Shown here: positions 25,931 through 40,500 of the stretch, in pieces
Layout: every line of letters starts with the position of its first letter
Position numbering within the stretch: position 1 is the stretch's first letter
Source: Hyaloscypha bicolor E
Taxonomy: Eukaryota > Ascomycota > Leotiomycetes > Helotiales > Hyaloscyphaceae
Assembly: GCF_002865645.1 (NCBI RefSeq)
Contig: NW_020194552.1
Coordinates: forward strand, 1,364,001 to 1,428,000
Length of the DNA: 64,000 nucleotides
Reading direction: 5' to 3'
Notes under the pieces: generated by a model
Database searches by the model: none
Told to the model about the DNA's origin: nothing
The model's input: the letters and a program-made list of their open reading frames with translations, nothing else
Translations under genes and position numbers: made by a program

Positions 25931-26233
25931 TATAGAAGGGAAACTATAATAAGACAAAAACTTATATAAAGTATACTAGAGTATAAAACGTAACTTAATA
26001 GCAAAATAATAAATTAAAAGCATAAATAGTAAAGTATAAATAGTATATAGTATATAAAAGCTTAATTAATTAAAATACTTATAAAGGATCTTATCTAAGT
26101 TTATAGAAAAACTAGCTTTCTTATATAATTTCTACAAGTTATATATAAAAGGCCGTGGCCTTTACTATATGACCTAAACCTCAAAACCGCTAAAATAATA
26201 TGATTTTTAACGAGTATAGCCTGTTATACTATA
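25931..26233 (-). repeat. Solo LTR (copy C) of the Gypsy element
   Basis: This 303-bp sequence matches copy B (12,612-12,914) end to end. The DNA on either side matches neither the 5' nor the 3' internal sequence of the full element, so it looks like a solo LTR left by recombination. Flanks are AT-rich. A 4-bp ATAT on both sides could be a target duplication but is not informative in such DNA. The outer half keeps CCGTGGCC-type bases, as copy B does. Confidence 0.8.
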
Positions 26234-27500
26234 ATATTTAATTTAATAAAAAGATATTATAAATACTATTTATTCTATATATAAATATAAAAGAGAAAAA
26301 GGAAATAAAATAGTAAAAGGCTAGTTAAGAACTATTTATTAAGAAAAAGAATTCTATAAAACTCGAAAAATTAGCTAAAGTTTAATTAAAAATTACTAGA
26401 ATAAATACTAAAAATAAATAGAAAATAGCTATATTATAAAGATTTCTAAAAGCCTAAAAATAAAAAGTATTTTAGATAATATAAATTAGCTAATAGTCTA
26501 AAAATTCTTTAAATTATTTTTATTATATAATAAAGTTTAAAAGATATTAAAATTATTAGAAATAACTTAAAATATATTTATATTAAAAAAATAAATAAGT
26601 TTTAATAACTTGTATTATTAAAAATATAAACTAATTTTATATATTTTATAACTTTCTATAAATTATATTATTAAAACAAAAACTAGTTCTATATATTTTA
26701 TATAATTTAGTAATAATATAATAGCTAAGCTATTATATTATATATATATTTAATTTTTAGATATCTAAAAATAAATAAATAAAATCAAATATTAGAATTC
26801 CGAAAGTTAATATTTTCTATTATAAAACTATTCTTAATATTTCTAAAAAAATAATATAATATCTAGTTAAGATAATAAATTAATAGTTTTTTAGATCTTA
26901 ATTAATTAGAATATTAAATTCGGGGGTTTAAACTCTAATACTAATAATACTAATAGTAAATAGAATATTTAAAAAAGTAATTAAAGAAATAGAAGAAAAT
27001 AGAAATTAAAAGATATATTCTAGATAATAGAAATATATAATATTAATTTAAGCTTATAATATAAAGTTTTAAACTCGGGTATAATAGCTTTAAAAAGTCT
27101 ATAAATATATATTATTTATTAAATATTAAACTAAATAAATCTATTATTATATTAGAATTATTATATAAAAAAGAAAAAAGAAAATATTTATAATTCTCTT
27201 TTATATTATCTTATATTCGAATTACCCTAAATAGTTAGCTCTTGAGGCTTTTTAAAAAAAACTTTTATATAATAAATACCAAAATCTCTCTATTCTAGGG
27301 AATTATATATTAGAATATAATTATATTTAAATTCTTAATATTTAGCTAGAAATTAGAAAAAAGAAACTTAAGTATCTTTTTCTATATTTGAATAATTCTG
27401 AAATATAAAAGGCTTTTATTACGATTTTTTAAAGCTTAGGAGAGATTTCTTAAGGCTCTTACTAGCTCTAAATATATTAAAAAGAAATCTGGCCTTATAT
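26234..27500. other. RIPed AT-rich block
   Basis: No gene or repeat was recognised. A few GC-containing bases near 27,225-27,300 may belong to the 5' end of the Helitron that follows, but no typical TC terminus could be fixed. Confidence 0.5.
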
Positions 27501-27899
27501 TACTTTTTTTTTCTTCTTTTCTTTATTACTTTTTTTTTTACTTTCTTTTAATAATAAATAATTCCAAGACCTACTTATTATATACTAGATACTTACTACT
27601 TTTAGCTTTTCTTTATAGGCCTATAGGTATTATCTATAAGACCTATATAGCCTATATAGTCTGTATTTTTCTTCTTTATCCTTAATTTCTTTAACTAGTT
27701 TCTAGAAGTAGTAATATATCCGAACTACTAATTAGTATCCTATCTTATAAGAACTTAATCCAAATACCTTCTTTATTTCCCGGTAATAATAATAGTTAGT
27801 TACAGATATTTCTATAAATAAGCCAGCCCTATAGTACTAGTAATAGATTTATTAATTATTTATTATAGCCCTAGTTTATATTATAGAAAACCCTTTTAC

Positions 27900-30800
27900 T
27901 AACCTATCTATTATATAACCTCTTATTTTTCTTTTCTGCTTTCGGCTAGCTTTTATATATATAACTAGTCCGCTTATAGGTTACTATATAGCTTATAAAG
28001 CCTTCTATTTTGGCTATATAGATAATTACTTTAAAGCCTATTATAAGAAAAGTAATATAGTACTTCCTTTAATTTATAAATCTCTTCTATATCTCTCTTA
28101 TTTCTTTATAAATAATAATCCGCTTTACCGGGCCTTTCGGGTAAATATCCGGATATATAATTATACTTTTGCCTTTATATTAGTTAAATATAAGAAGAAT
28201 ATATAAATTAACTTCTTCTATAAAATCTAGTATTTTTAGATTTATAATAAGCTTTTCTACTTCTAAGGCCTACTATAGCCTGCTTTATATATTAAACCTT
28301 TTTTTATATAGCTCTTCTTTTATAATCTGCTCTTTATAACTAATATATAGGCTACTAACTTTTCTTACTTAAATTATATAATTCTTTTATAGCTTATAGA
28401 TATATTTATAAATTATAATTCGTTTATTATAATCTATAAAATAGCCCGCAAGCGTCTTATAAGCTAGTAAACTAATTTCCGGATTTTACTTAACTTATAA
28501 ATATATTTAATTCTCGAATTAGATACTAATTATTATTATAAGAACCTTTTAATAAGTAATAAAGTTATAGCTTTTATTCCGGATAAGTATATAAATATAA
28601 GCTACTATAATCTAGTATTTATAGTTTATAAGGCAGGCTATAAGTATCCGTAAATATATATAGTTAATATTATATATATAGTATATATATTATTCTATTA
28701 TATCTTACTTTTCCTATATAATAACCCGGGCTAGTATTACGGTTTATAATTATAGAACTATAATGGAATCTATTAGTAGATATAGCTCAAGTAGTAGGTT
28801 TTTTACTAGTACTATTTTTATATTTATCTAGTTTTCTCTTTACTCTTTTATACTAGCTATTTCTTTTAGTAATATATTATTAATATATATATTATCTATA
28901 AAACTATCTCACTTAACTAGCTCTGCTTATACTAGTAAAATATTCGTATAAATATTTATATAAGACTTATAAATACTCTAATTTATAAGAATATTTATAT
29001 AAGTAATATTAGCTATTATTTTATTATTTTATTAAGCTTTATAAATAGTAATTACTTTATATAATAGCTTTTTTAAGACTTAATAGCTATTATATAGTAC
29101 TTTAATAAGTCAAGCTTCTTTATTATTTTTATAACTAACTTATACTAGTCTGAAATTATAGATTATTTTTTAAATAAATAATAATTAATTAATTATCCGG
29201 ATTTCTTCTATTAGATCTTTATCCTAAAAGTAAAAAAGCTTCTTATAGACCTTAAGAACTACCTTTTTAGATAATATATAGGCTATATTTATATAATTAA
29301 ATACTAGAAGTATAGCCTTTTATATATATACCTGCTCTTATTTCTTAAAAGAGATATTGTTTTCTTAATCCCTAATTTAGTTAATAAGGTTATTTATACC
29401 GAGCTTTTAGACCTATTATAGGATTCTATAAGTAAACTTATAACTATAGTTACTAGCCAGATATTTTATAGGCTATATAGCCTTAATAATAATCCGAAAG
29501 CCCTATATATAGTCTATAAGATATTTATAGCCTTACTTATATACCAGAAGAGATTCCCTAAAGTATTTATAGCTATAATAATTATTTATAAAAATAGATA
29601 TTCCGAATACTAGTACTAGAATAATAGCTATATATTTATAGTTTATAAATCAGGCTTTCTAGACCAGGAAATTATTTGTAATAATTACTAAATTATTTTA
29701 TATAAACTATATCTTCTCTAGAAATTCCGCTTATATATTAATATTAAGATTTATATATTTATATAAGTAATTAAATATATTTATAAGTATATTTATAAGG
29801 GAATAAACTATATAACTATTACTATCTCGGGAATAGATAATAAGATTATCTAGTATTTCTAGGCTTAGTATATAAATTCTATAGAGGCTTTTTAGTACCT
29901 GTTTAAATACCTAATATATTAGAAGTTTCCCCTGGTTTAATATCTTATAATTTACCTTTCTAGATAGTATATAGTCTATTTTATAGCTAACTTCTTACCT
30001 AAGTAGATTATAGACCGAGCTATAAATACTTATTTAATTTTAATAGCTTTCTTTAAATATAATATAATATATAAGAATAAATATTAGTACTTATATTACG
30101 AGTTCTTATAGTACTTTATATAGGTTACTAAGACCCGGATATAGAAATACTATAAATAAGAATATAATATTAGCTATATTTATTACTATAGTCTAGTTTC
30201 GGGCAAGCGGTTTTATTTATAGCTTTTACTAATAGTTATATATAGTTTATAGTTCTTTAATAAGCTTTATTTAGTTAAGGGTATTTATTATCCTATATAC
30301 TATATTATCTATATTATCTATAGCTTAATAGAAAATAATTAGAAATAGTTCTAGTATTTTAATAAAGCTATTTTATTAATAACTAGCTATAGTTTATAGA
30401 TACTCTTTCTTATAGGTATTTACTAGTAGCTAATTACAAATATATAAGTAATTTGGAACTAGTATAAGAAGTATTTCTATAATAACTTGGCCTATAAGCT
30501 AGCCTATAACCCGTTAATTAATTTCCTGCTATCTTTAGTTAATTCTTATTATAATTACGGTCTCTTTTTATTTAATCTTAGCCTTATAAATCTCTAGTAA
30601 ATACTTATAGATATTGCCTTACCTGAAAATACCTTTAATTAGACTATAAGCTATTATATAGCTAATCTATAGATTAATTATATCTATAAAATATTACTAG
30701 TAATTATAATATAAGCCTAGCTAAATATAAATTAGTATTCTTACTTTTAGATAATTATAGTAGTAATTACGAATAATTTATAGACTGCCTACTTTTATTT

Positions 30801-32180
30801 ATAAGGCCCGAATAGAACTAGTAAAACGTTTTTTTATAAGACTTTCTATTACTATTACTATAGCTAAGGTAAAGTAGTTCTATATATAATATTAATAGAT
30901 ATTATAGCTTTCCTTTTTTTAGACAAATATATATCTTATTTCTAGTTCCGGATTTTACTCGAGCTTAATAAGTTATCTATAAGTATAATTACTAAAATAA
31001 GCCGGCTCGGGACTCTCTTATAATCTATGAACCTAATTACCTGAAATAAGGTACTTATATAGTATAAATACTATTTTAAGGTAATATACTAGCTAATAGT
31101 TAATTTATAGTCGGTTATAGATAATATTCTCTTTAGAGAAGTACTTATAATTCTCGGGAAAGACTTTACCTAAATCTTACTAGTAGTTCTATATAGTTTA
31201 CGGGCTAATATAGTATAGGCCTACTTATAGTAGATATAGATCTGGCTATAGCTTTATTAGTTATTATTACGGATTAATATATAGGTCTATAATAACCTAT
31301 CTAAACAGGATTTTATAGACTAGATTAGTTATTTACTATATAACCTGTCCTTAAATAAATAGATTATATTTCTGCCTTTTATTCTATATATCTAGTTAGT
31401 TATAGACCTAATTAATTATATTTACCTATAAGAATAACTCTTATAGGCCCTATATAATTACTAGACTTTTAGTAGATAAGTAATTCTATTAATCCTAAAT
31501 AATATAGTCTATAAGCTTAATTAAATAATTCTGGATATACTTTCTGGCTAGAAATAAATATATTTTATAGTAGATTTAGCTAATATAAATAAAGCAGATC
31601 CTGAAATTATAGAATTACTTTTAGAAGTCTTATAAAATATCTATTTACCGGATATATCTCTTTCTAAGCTATAACTTAAGATTAGTATATCCGTAATATT
31701 CTTATAGAATCTCTATTTATAAGAAGGGCTTTATAATAGGTTATAGATATTAATTTATAGCTTTAGGAGATTCTCGATTTATATATAGTTACTAGATAGT
31801 AACTTTAATAGCTAATTACAGATAATTCTATAAATTAAGCTCTAGTTAATAAATTAGTAACTATTTTTTATACTTTTCTATAAATAGTTTCTATTTGCTT
31901 TATCTTTTATAATAACTATTAATAAGTTATAGGATTAGTTATTTAAGGTAATAGGAATAGATTTATAGTTACCGGTTTTTTCTTATAGCTAGTTCTATAT
32001 AGTAGCCTTATAGATAATCTTATAAATAGGGCTTTATATTCTTTTATTCCCTAATATAAACTATATAAGTAATATAATATACCTAGAAATATTATAGGGT
32101 CTTATTTAGCTTTTAACTTACTTATAGGCTATTCTTCTTTTTATATTATTTATAAAAACTTTTACTAAATTACATATTTC
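27900..32180 (+). pseudogene. Helitron Rep-helicase protein, RIPed
   Basis: The protein would nick and unwind DNA for rolling-circle transposition. Domains in order: a Cys-containing N-terminal part with 'NPLYRAFRVNIR' near 28,120; the Helitron-like N domain near 28,640-28,740 with 'LLFLYNNPG', where families have LLFPYGDPGW; and the Rep domain at about 29,120-29,350, with 'LFIT..T' and a degraded H-x-H near 29,330 ('IYLLLFL'). The PIF1-like helicase has Walker A reading GPNRTSKT at 30,804-30,827 in place of GPGGTGKT and motif 'ILGKDFTQILLVV' near 31,150-31,190. Late motifs read 'TINKLQDQLFKV' and 'VFSYSQFYIVALQ' at 31,915-32,010. Gly-to-Ser/Arg/Asn changes and TAG/TAA at Gln/Trp sites are RIP products. 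At about 1,400 codons, length agrees with the family. Confidence 0.87.
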
Positions 32181-32205
32181 CTTTAATTCTAATCCTACTT
32201 AAGAT

Positions 32206-32288
32206 AAGTTTAGGGCAAAATTATTAATTAGCCCCGGAGGTTATATAGGGCCGCTAATTAATAATTTTAGTAAAGCGGCCCTAAACTT
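32206..32288. repeat. Long palindrome at the Helitron 3' end
   Basis: The outer arms are AAGTTTAGGGC (32,206-32,216) and GCCCTAAACTT (32,278-32,288). The inner arms, AAAATTATTAATTAGC and GCTAATTAATAATTTT, pair perfectly. The right side has an unpaired insert of about 9 nt (AGTAAAGCG) between the inner and outer arms. The loop is CCCGGAGGTTATATAGG-like. A second perfect pairing, AGGGCCGCT with AGCGGCCCT, is possible within the right half, so two alternative folds exist. Confidence 0.8.
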
Positions 32289-35200
32289 ATAAATATTATT
32301 TAAAAAAAGAAAAGTAATTATATTCTTAAAATATTTAATTATTATAATAAAACTATATATTTATTAGTAATTACTAACTAGAGAAAAGATATCTAATATT
32401 ATTATTAGATATTTAATAATAAAAGTATAATAATTAGTATTTTAGAAAATAAAAAGCTTTTAACTATTAAGAAACTAAAAGAGACTAGAATTCTTTATTT
32501 TAGCTAACTAATAGAGTTTATTTTACTTATATTATATTTTAATACTAGTATTATATTTAAGGAAATCTTTATAACTTAAATTAGTTAAATTATTTTTCTT
32601 TTTTTTAGTAAAGAAATAATAGAATATTCGAATTATATTAGAAATAATAGTTATATTAGCTAAAACTATTATTTAAATAGCTATAACTAAATTAAAACTC
32701 TCTTAATAAAATTTATAAAAATTAATAGAAATTAATAATTTCTATAATATAATTATAAACTATCTAATCTATTATATTTTCAAAATAAAAGTTTATTATC
32801 TAAATAGCTTTTAGAATATTAAAACGGATATTTTCTTTAATTCGATTTTATATAATTAGTAGTATTATATTTAAAAATTACTAGTAGAAATTATTATAGT
32901 AATTAATAAATATAAAAATAGAGATTTATTTAATTAAATTAAATAATAAATTAACTAATTATCTAGACTTATAGTTTTTTTTAATATATTTCCTATAAAG
33001 AACTTTAATAAACTTTTTAATAATATATTTATTATTAGAAAGAATATTTATAAATAGAAAAAAATAATTAGAATTTAAAGAAAATTTAATAGAAAGTTCT
33101 TAATATTAAAAAACTTTATTAGTATTTACTAATAGTAATTAATATTTAAAATTCAATATTAGACTTATAATAGATATATTTTAGATATCTTTTATAAAAG
33201 AAAATAGAATAAAAAAAAGTTTATAATAAAACTCTAATATATAATTAAATTAATAGATAAGACTTATAAAGATTCTAATAGTAAAATCGGAATAGTAATA
33301 AACTATACTAAAAGAAGTTTCTAATATATTTAAATATATATAATAAAAAATTTAAAAGAATTAATAATATAGATTTATTTGAAAATAGAACTTATAATAA
33401 ATATTTTTAAGATTATAGTAAGTATTTATATAGAATACTAGTTAATAACCTATTATATTAATAATATATTTATAAAAGAGTTTATAGTAATAGGTATTTT
33501 TTATTTTCTAGAATTATTAATTAAATATTAATATAGCCTGAAAAATATTTAATAGACTAGTTATTATTTTCATATATATAAATATTAAAAAAAGAGATAT
33601 TATAAAAAAGAAAAAGAGTTTTTATTATAAAAGTATATAAAGTATTTATTATATTTAATATATTTAAATAAAGTAAATAGAATTAGAATAATTACTTTTC
33701 TATAATACTAATTTAAGAATTAGAAATCTATTATATATAGAATTAATATATTATTTATATATATAGTAATATAAATAATATAAATTAGCTAATATAAAAG
33801 AAATACTAAAATATTAAATAGAAATATACTATTTCTTTAGAATATTTTTAATTAGTAAAATTCTATAATTTAGAAAACTAAATTTCTTTTCTAAAGTTTT
33901 TATTTTATAGTCTATTTTAATTTTTATTTCAAATATTATAAGTTTATTAAACTTTTACTAATAATAATACTTGTTTTATTTCTTATAAACTACTTTGTTT
34001 TTTCGGGCTATATATATTTAATTTTATATATATTATTTCCAGAATTACTTATTATTTTTTATTTTTTATTTAAATATAATCTCGATCTAAAAGAATATTA
34101 ATTTAAAATAAATAAAAAAGATAAGACTCTATAAATAATAATATAAATATAGTATTTTTTATTATTATATATAAGTTATTTTTATCTAATAGTATAATTC
34201 TCTTTTTAGATAAATAGATACTTATCTTATTTAAAACTATATTAATTTTATAAAAACTATTATTTCTATTAATTTAAAATATAAACTTTAGTAAGATAGT
34301 TAGAAATAAGAAATTAGTTAGCTATATTATTTCTATTTTATATTTAGTAATAAAATCTATAAAAGTAATTAGTACTAGACTTTCTATAGAAAGTTATATA
34401 AAAAGAATAAATACTAGTATTTATTTAAAGTTTAAACTAGAAATTAGTTAATAGATATAGTTTTAGATATTATATTAATTAAATAAAAATAAGATTAGTA
34501 TAATATTAATATTTAAAGAGATTATTAGAAGAGAAAGAAAAAGAAACTATAATATAAATTAAATATAAATAATTAAAAATAGAATTAGTCTACTATTTCT
34601 AACTATTAGTAGAACTAACTTTTTTATATTACTAAAATAATACTTTTTCTAAATAGATTTAACTTTAAATATATTTTTATTTTTACTTTTAGTTATAATT
34701 ATTATTTTACAAATATAGAATTAGTTAAAAGAAAATAGCTTATATTTTAAGTAATATTAGAATAATAGCCGAAAACTGAAATAAAATCTATAGTAGTTTA
34801 TAAATCTAATATATATTATAGAAATATAAAAAACCGTTTTTAGAAATAGTTTAAAAATTATTAACTAAATTAGTTATAATTTATAAATTTAATAATACTT
34901 TTTTTAGGATTTAATATATTTAATAAAATATTTTTTAAAGCTATTTACTATATATAATAAGAATAGAAGAGCTATAATCTAGCTATTACTATATATTAGA
35001 TTACTTTATTTAAATTAATATATAATTTCTAGTTCTATTTTCTTTTTTCTAATTTTTTTATAAATTCATTTATAGAAACTTCTATTTGATTTCTATAAAT
35101 TAATTTATTAAAATCCAACTATTTATAATATTAAAATAGATCTATTATTAGAGAATAATATTTGTTTTTTAAGAAACTAATTTATTAAAATTCAATTATA

Positions 35201-37315
35201 TAAAAATAATATTTAAAAGATAATATTTATATTATATTATTATTAATTATCTAAAAGTAATCTATAGACTTATATTATAAACTAAAATAAGATAATAAAA
35301 AAGAAGATTTAGATTAAAAGTTAAGCTTCTAAAAAAAAATCTAATACTACTAAAAAAACAAATATTATTATGAAATATAATACTAATAATACTAATTACT
35401 ACTAAATATATCTAATTATCTATATATTAATTATTTATATATAATATTATCTATTATAAAATTAGAATATATAAGTTATATATTATATTTCTAACTTTAT
35501 ATAAAATAGTAATTCTAGAATAATTAGATATCTATATTATATCGAAATTAAACTATACTATTACTAGTTAAAATAGATTTAAAAACAAGATTATTAGTAA
35601 AGCTAGTAAGTTTAGTAATTTATAATAAATATTAAAAGATAATCTTATATATATAAAAAAACTTTTAAAAACTATAGGTTTTAATACTAAGTTTAAATAT
35701 TAGAAAAAGATATTATAAAAATATAGTAAAATATTTATATTTAGATATTTTTATATTTTAAAAAAATAAAGATCTTATTATTAAAAGTATTAGCTATATT
35801 AGAAATTAAAATATTTATATTTATAATAAAATACTATTTATTATTAAATAAACTAAAAATATAATAAAAGAAAATCTTTATATTAATAGTAAAATACTAG
35901 CTAAAGCTAATTATAAAATAGTTATTTTATTAAAAGTATATTAATAAAGTCTAGTAATTACTATTACTAGAATTATTAAAGATATTAATATATTTATATA
36001 AAATAAGATTAGTAATAATATAATAGAAATCTATTAGTTTCAGTTTAATATAATAGCTTTCTATTTACTACTAGTTAGTAAAAGTAGTATAAATAGTATA
36101 TAAAAGCTCGAAAATAATAGAATTAGATACTAATTACTTTATATAAATACTAGTAAAAGTATTAAAACCTCTTTTATTTAATATAATATATTTAGTAATA
36201 ATAATAGCTATATAATTAATTATAAATATACTAAGAAGTTAATAATAGATAAAATTAGTTATATAATAAGCCTCTTTTAATATAAAGCTAGAGATTTCCT
36301 ACTAAAAGTCTTTTATAATCTGAATTTTTAAACTAATAAGCTTTTATATAAATATAATATATTATAGAATAATAATGGCTATATTATTATATTTATAGCT
36401 AAATAGAATTATTATTAGAATAGTAATAAAAGATAGCTTTATAACTATAATAGAAAGGGAATTATTAATAGAAAAGAAATTATTACTAGAAAGAGAAAGT
36501 AATTAAATATTATTAAGAACTTTAAAGCCTTTAGTTATAGAAGTATTAAATATACTAAATATATTTTTCGTTATTATTTATAAAGTTATTAATAATAAAA
36601 TTACTAAAGTCTTTTTAATATTATAATATTTTAAATACATTTTTATAAATATTATTACTAGTATTTGTATTTATAACTAAAGATTTAATAAATAATAGAA
36701 GACTATTTATCTTAGTAATATCTAAAATAAATTTAGTAGTTTCCTAAATAATTAGCTTTTTTTTATATTATTATTAGAAGTAATTTGATTTATAATAACT
36801 TTAAAAGCCTATAAGTAATAAATAAATAATAAATAATTAAAGATTAAAAATTAGATAAACTTATATTATATAGAGCCTTATAATTTTAGGTAGTTAACTC
36901 AATTCTATAAATAGTAGAACGGGCCTTTAATAGTAAAAAAAGTAAGTAAAAGTTATAGATAATATAACTTAAAGATAGATATTAAAAGTAAATTATAGTA
37001 ATAAGAACTTATAGTAAAAAGCAAATAAGAAATAAATTAAGAAACTAAATTAAGTATTTTAAAAGTTTGTTTTAGGAAATAGATATAGTTTATAGAAGAT
37101 AATAGTAATTATAAAGGTTTAGTATTTATTTATTTTATAAAAAAAAGTAGTATTATAGAAAAAAAATTATAATATAAAAAGTAAATAAATATTTATAAAA
37201 GATAAATAAATACTAATTATTATATTAGCTAAATATAACTAAAACTTATATTATCTGATTTTAGCTTTTAATTTATATATTTATTTAAAGATAAGACTAA
37301 ATTACTAAAAGTAAA
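32289..37315. other. RIPed AT-rich block with unassigned coding remains
   Basis: On the plus strand about 35,890-37,140 reads coherently if TAA/TAG are ignored (for example 'KARDFLLKVFYN' near 36,290 and 'VERAFNSKK' near 36,910), which suggests a decayed transposon ORF. I do not recognise its family. Elsewhere nothing can be named. Confidence 0.45.
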
Positions 37316-37565
37316 TTCTTTAAGCTTTAGTTATTAATACTCGAATTTATTAAAAGTTATAAATAAATTCTTTAGGTTTTAGTTATTAATACTCGAATTT
37401 ATTAAAAGCTATAAATAAATCTTTTAAGTTTTAGTTATTAATACCCGAATTTATTTAAAGTTATAAATAAATTCTTTAGACTTTAGTTATTAATACTCGA
37501 ATTTATTTAAAGCTATAAATGAATTTTTTAGACTTTAGTTATTAATACCTGAATTTATTAAAAGT
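37316..37565. repeat. 52-bp tandem repeat, about 4.8 copies
   Basis: Units start at 37,316, 37,368, 37,420, 37,472 and 37,524, exactly 52 bp apart. Each contains TTAGTTATTAATAC followed by a TCGAA/CCGAA/CTGAA variant and TTTATT. Differences between units are mostly C/T. Confidence 0.9.
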
Positions 37566-40500
37566 TTAAATATTAACTCTAGAACTTATTAATTTTAGAT
37601 TTTATAATTAAAATATATATATATTTGAAATAGTTAATATACTAAATCTATTTTTAATAAATAAATAATTATATATTAAAATATTAGATAGAATTATATC
37701 CTGAAACTTATATTATAATAAGATATTATTAAAATAAATATTAATATATACTAATAAAAGTCTTTTAATTTTATTTATATTATAACTTATTATATAGAAA
37801 TTAATTATAGCTTAAAAGTTAAAGAAAGCTTTTATTATATATTATCTAATAGTTAGTAATAAAACTAATATATTAGTATTCGATTTTTATTAAGTTCTAA
37901 TAATAATTTCTTTATCTATAAAATAGTTATATTTAAGATTTTCTTTTTAGTTTATTTTTTTATTTTTCTTTTAGTTTTTTCTATATAACTTATTTATATT
38001 TCTATTATTAGTTCTAGCTAAATAGTATTTTTATAAATTTATCTAATATCTAATAAAAGCCTATAATAGATATTTTAAAAAAAGAATTTCTAATTAATCT
38101 TTCTTTAATACTTTTCTTTATCTATCTAATAATATTACTATTATTATCTAACTTGAAACCAGAAAAGAGCTTAATTAGATTTTCTAAAGATCTAAAACCT
38201 GAATTAGATTTATTATTAATTAAGGATTTTATAGCTATATTTTTATTAAATAAAAAGATATTATATTTTTATTATTATAGCTAGAAAATACTTTTATTAC
38301 TAATATTAAATCTCGAAAGCTATAAAATAATATATTTCTTTCTTTATATTTCTATTATATCTTTTTATCTAAATTCCTTACTATAAATCAAATAATTATA
38401 AGTAACTATAATTTATTAGAGAAATAAAAAAAAATTAGTATTTTTAGAAAGCTAAAATAAATTAGTTTTAAAATAGTAAAGTATTATATACTATAATATT
38501 ATTATAATTACTTTATAGCCGAGAAAGAGATTTATATCTATACTAAATATATTAAATATATTAAAGTTTATTTTTATATATAGAACTTTATTTATAGACT
38601 TCTTTTCTTTTATAATTTTTAGATCTGAAATATATCTAATTTTACTATCTAAACCGGAAATAGAACTATAATCTAAACTATTATCTAATATATATAAAAT
38701 AGAGAACATTTTTAATAATATTTGTTTTAAAAGAAAATAGATTTCTAATAAAATAAATAGAAAGATATATATTATAAAAATAGTATTTATTAGAAAGAAA
38801 AATAATAACTAAAAAGAAATTTAAAAGAGTTTATATATTTATTATTTTAATTCTCTTTTATACTAGAAGCCGGTTTATTTACTATATATATAATAAAAAA
38901 TTAGTCTATTCTAGTAATCTATTATATCTTCTATTAATAGTTTAGTAATTAATATAAAATAAGTAAAAGATAATATTATATTATTATATTATAATTATTT
39001 TTATATATTTTATAATAAAACTTATATATTAATATAAATTAATATATAAAACTATAATAAAAGAAAAATATATATAAGAATTATAATAGATTATAATTTA
39101 GTTAGACTAAAAAGTAATAATTTTAACTATTTAAATAAATCGAAAATACTAGTTATAATTATATAATTCGGAAATAAATAAATATTACCTATTTTTTACT
39201 TTTTATTTTATAATTAAATAAAAAATCTTAGTTAATTTTTTTTTTAAAAAAAAAATTCTAATATTATTAAAATTAATATTTAGTTCTATTTCTATAAGAT
39301 AATATAATCTATTTATAAAATACTAGTTGATTTTATTATAGCTAGCTTGAAAATTAAATAAAGTAGCTAAAAGTAAAGCTTTGACTTTATATATATATTT
39401 ATTAAAATATTATTATAATTATATTTGATTTTGGTTTATAATAAATACTTGAATTCGAATTCTTTTATTTATATAATAAACTAGATATTTACTTATAAGA
39501 TTATAATCTCTATTTAGACTAGATCTATTAAATCTCTTTATTAATTTAATATTTTATAAAACTCTTTAAATATTTATAGACTAATTTTATTTTATATATA
39601 GTATTTCTCTAGATTATATTCGAGAAATAGCTAAAATATTAAATAGATTAAATACTTTATAAAAACAAATAATAAATAATAAATAGTTTCTTTAATATTA
39701 ATCTATATTCTATTTTAATCTATTAAATATAATTAAAATACAATTAATAATATAATATCTATTACTTTTTTAAAATAATAGATCTATTATTAGACTAGAA
39801 TTTAGAACTAAATAAATTTATATATTATTAATATAATATTCCTAGCTATTATATAACTAGATATTAGATATTATTAAATTAACTAAATAGATATATATAT
39901 CTTAATATAGCTTAAGCTAATAGTTTTCTTATTATAAGAAATTATTAAGATATTTTAAAAGTAGATAATAGATATTATTTATATTTTAATACAGGATTTT
40001 CTAGACTCGAAATTATTTAATACTAATAAGAAGATATTTCTGAAAAGAGAATTTTATTTAGTATTTAGTATTACTATTTATATTCTCTAGAATATATTTT
40101 AGTTTATATTTATAAAATTATAAATATAAAATTATTATAGTATTTCTCTTTTATTTAATAATTTATATATATTAGAAATCTAGAGTTATATAATAGTAAT
40201 AATTAAAAGAAATACCCGATTAGATAATATTATTATTAAATCTTTTTATATTCGAAATATAGAATAAGTTCTATATTCTTATATCTAAAGTCAGATATAT
40301 ATATAAATACTAAAGTTTTATTATATTATATTTGACTATTTTCTATTAATTTTAATTATTTTCTACTATTTTTATAAATATAAAAACAAAAATAATAATA
40401 ACTAAACCCGGTTTAAGCTATTTATAGTTTTATAATTTGTATTATTTATTTAAGAAGATATTTAGAAGCTTAAATATTACTTTATTAGATATATATTCTT

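Larger units (their letters stand above)
27500..32290 (+). mobile_element. Helitron (rolling-circle transposon), RIPed
   Basis: Rep and PIF1-like helicase relics on the plus strand identify a Helitron. The 5' end is uncertain (somewhere between 27,230 and 27,900). The 3' end is probably near 32,288, just after a long palindrome that ends GCGGCCCTAAACTT, shortly after the helicase stop. Helitrons typically carry a hairpin close to a CTRR 3' end. CTAA does occur inside this palindrome, but the exact terminus is not proven. Confidence 0.82.

Noticed and set aside
38491..38709. 72-codon minus-strand ORF as a gene
   Set aside because: It lies in heavily RIPed DNA, is rich in Ile/Asn/Lys from AT bias and shows no motif or splice context.
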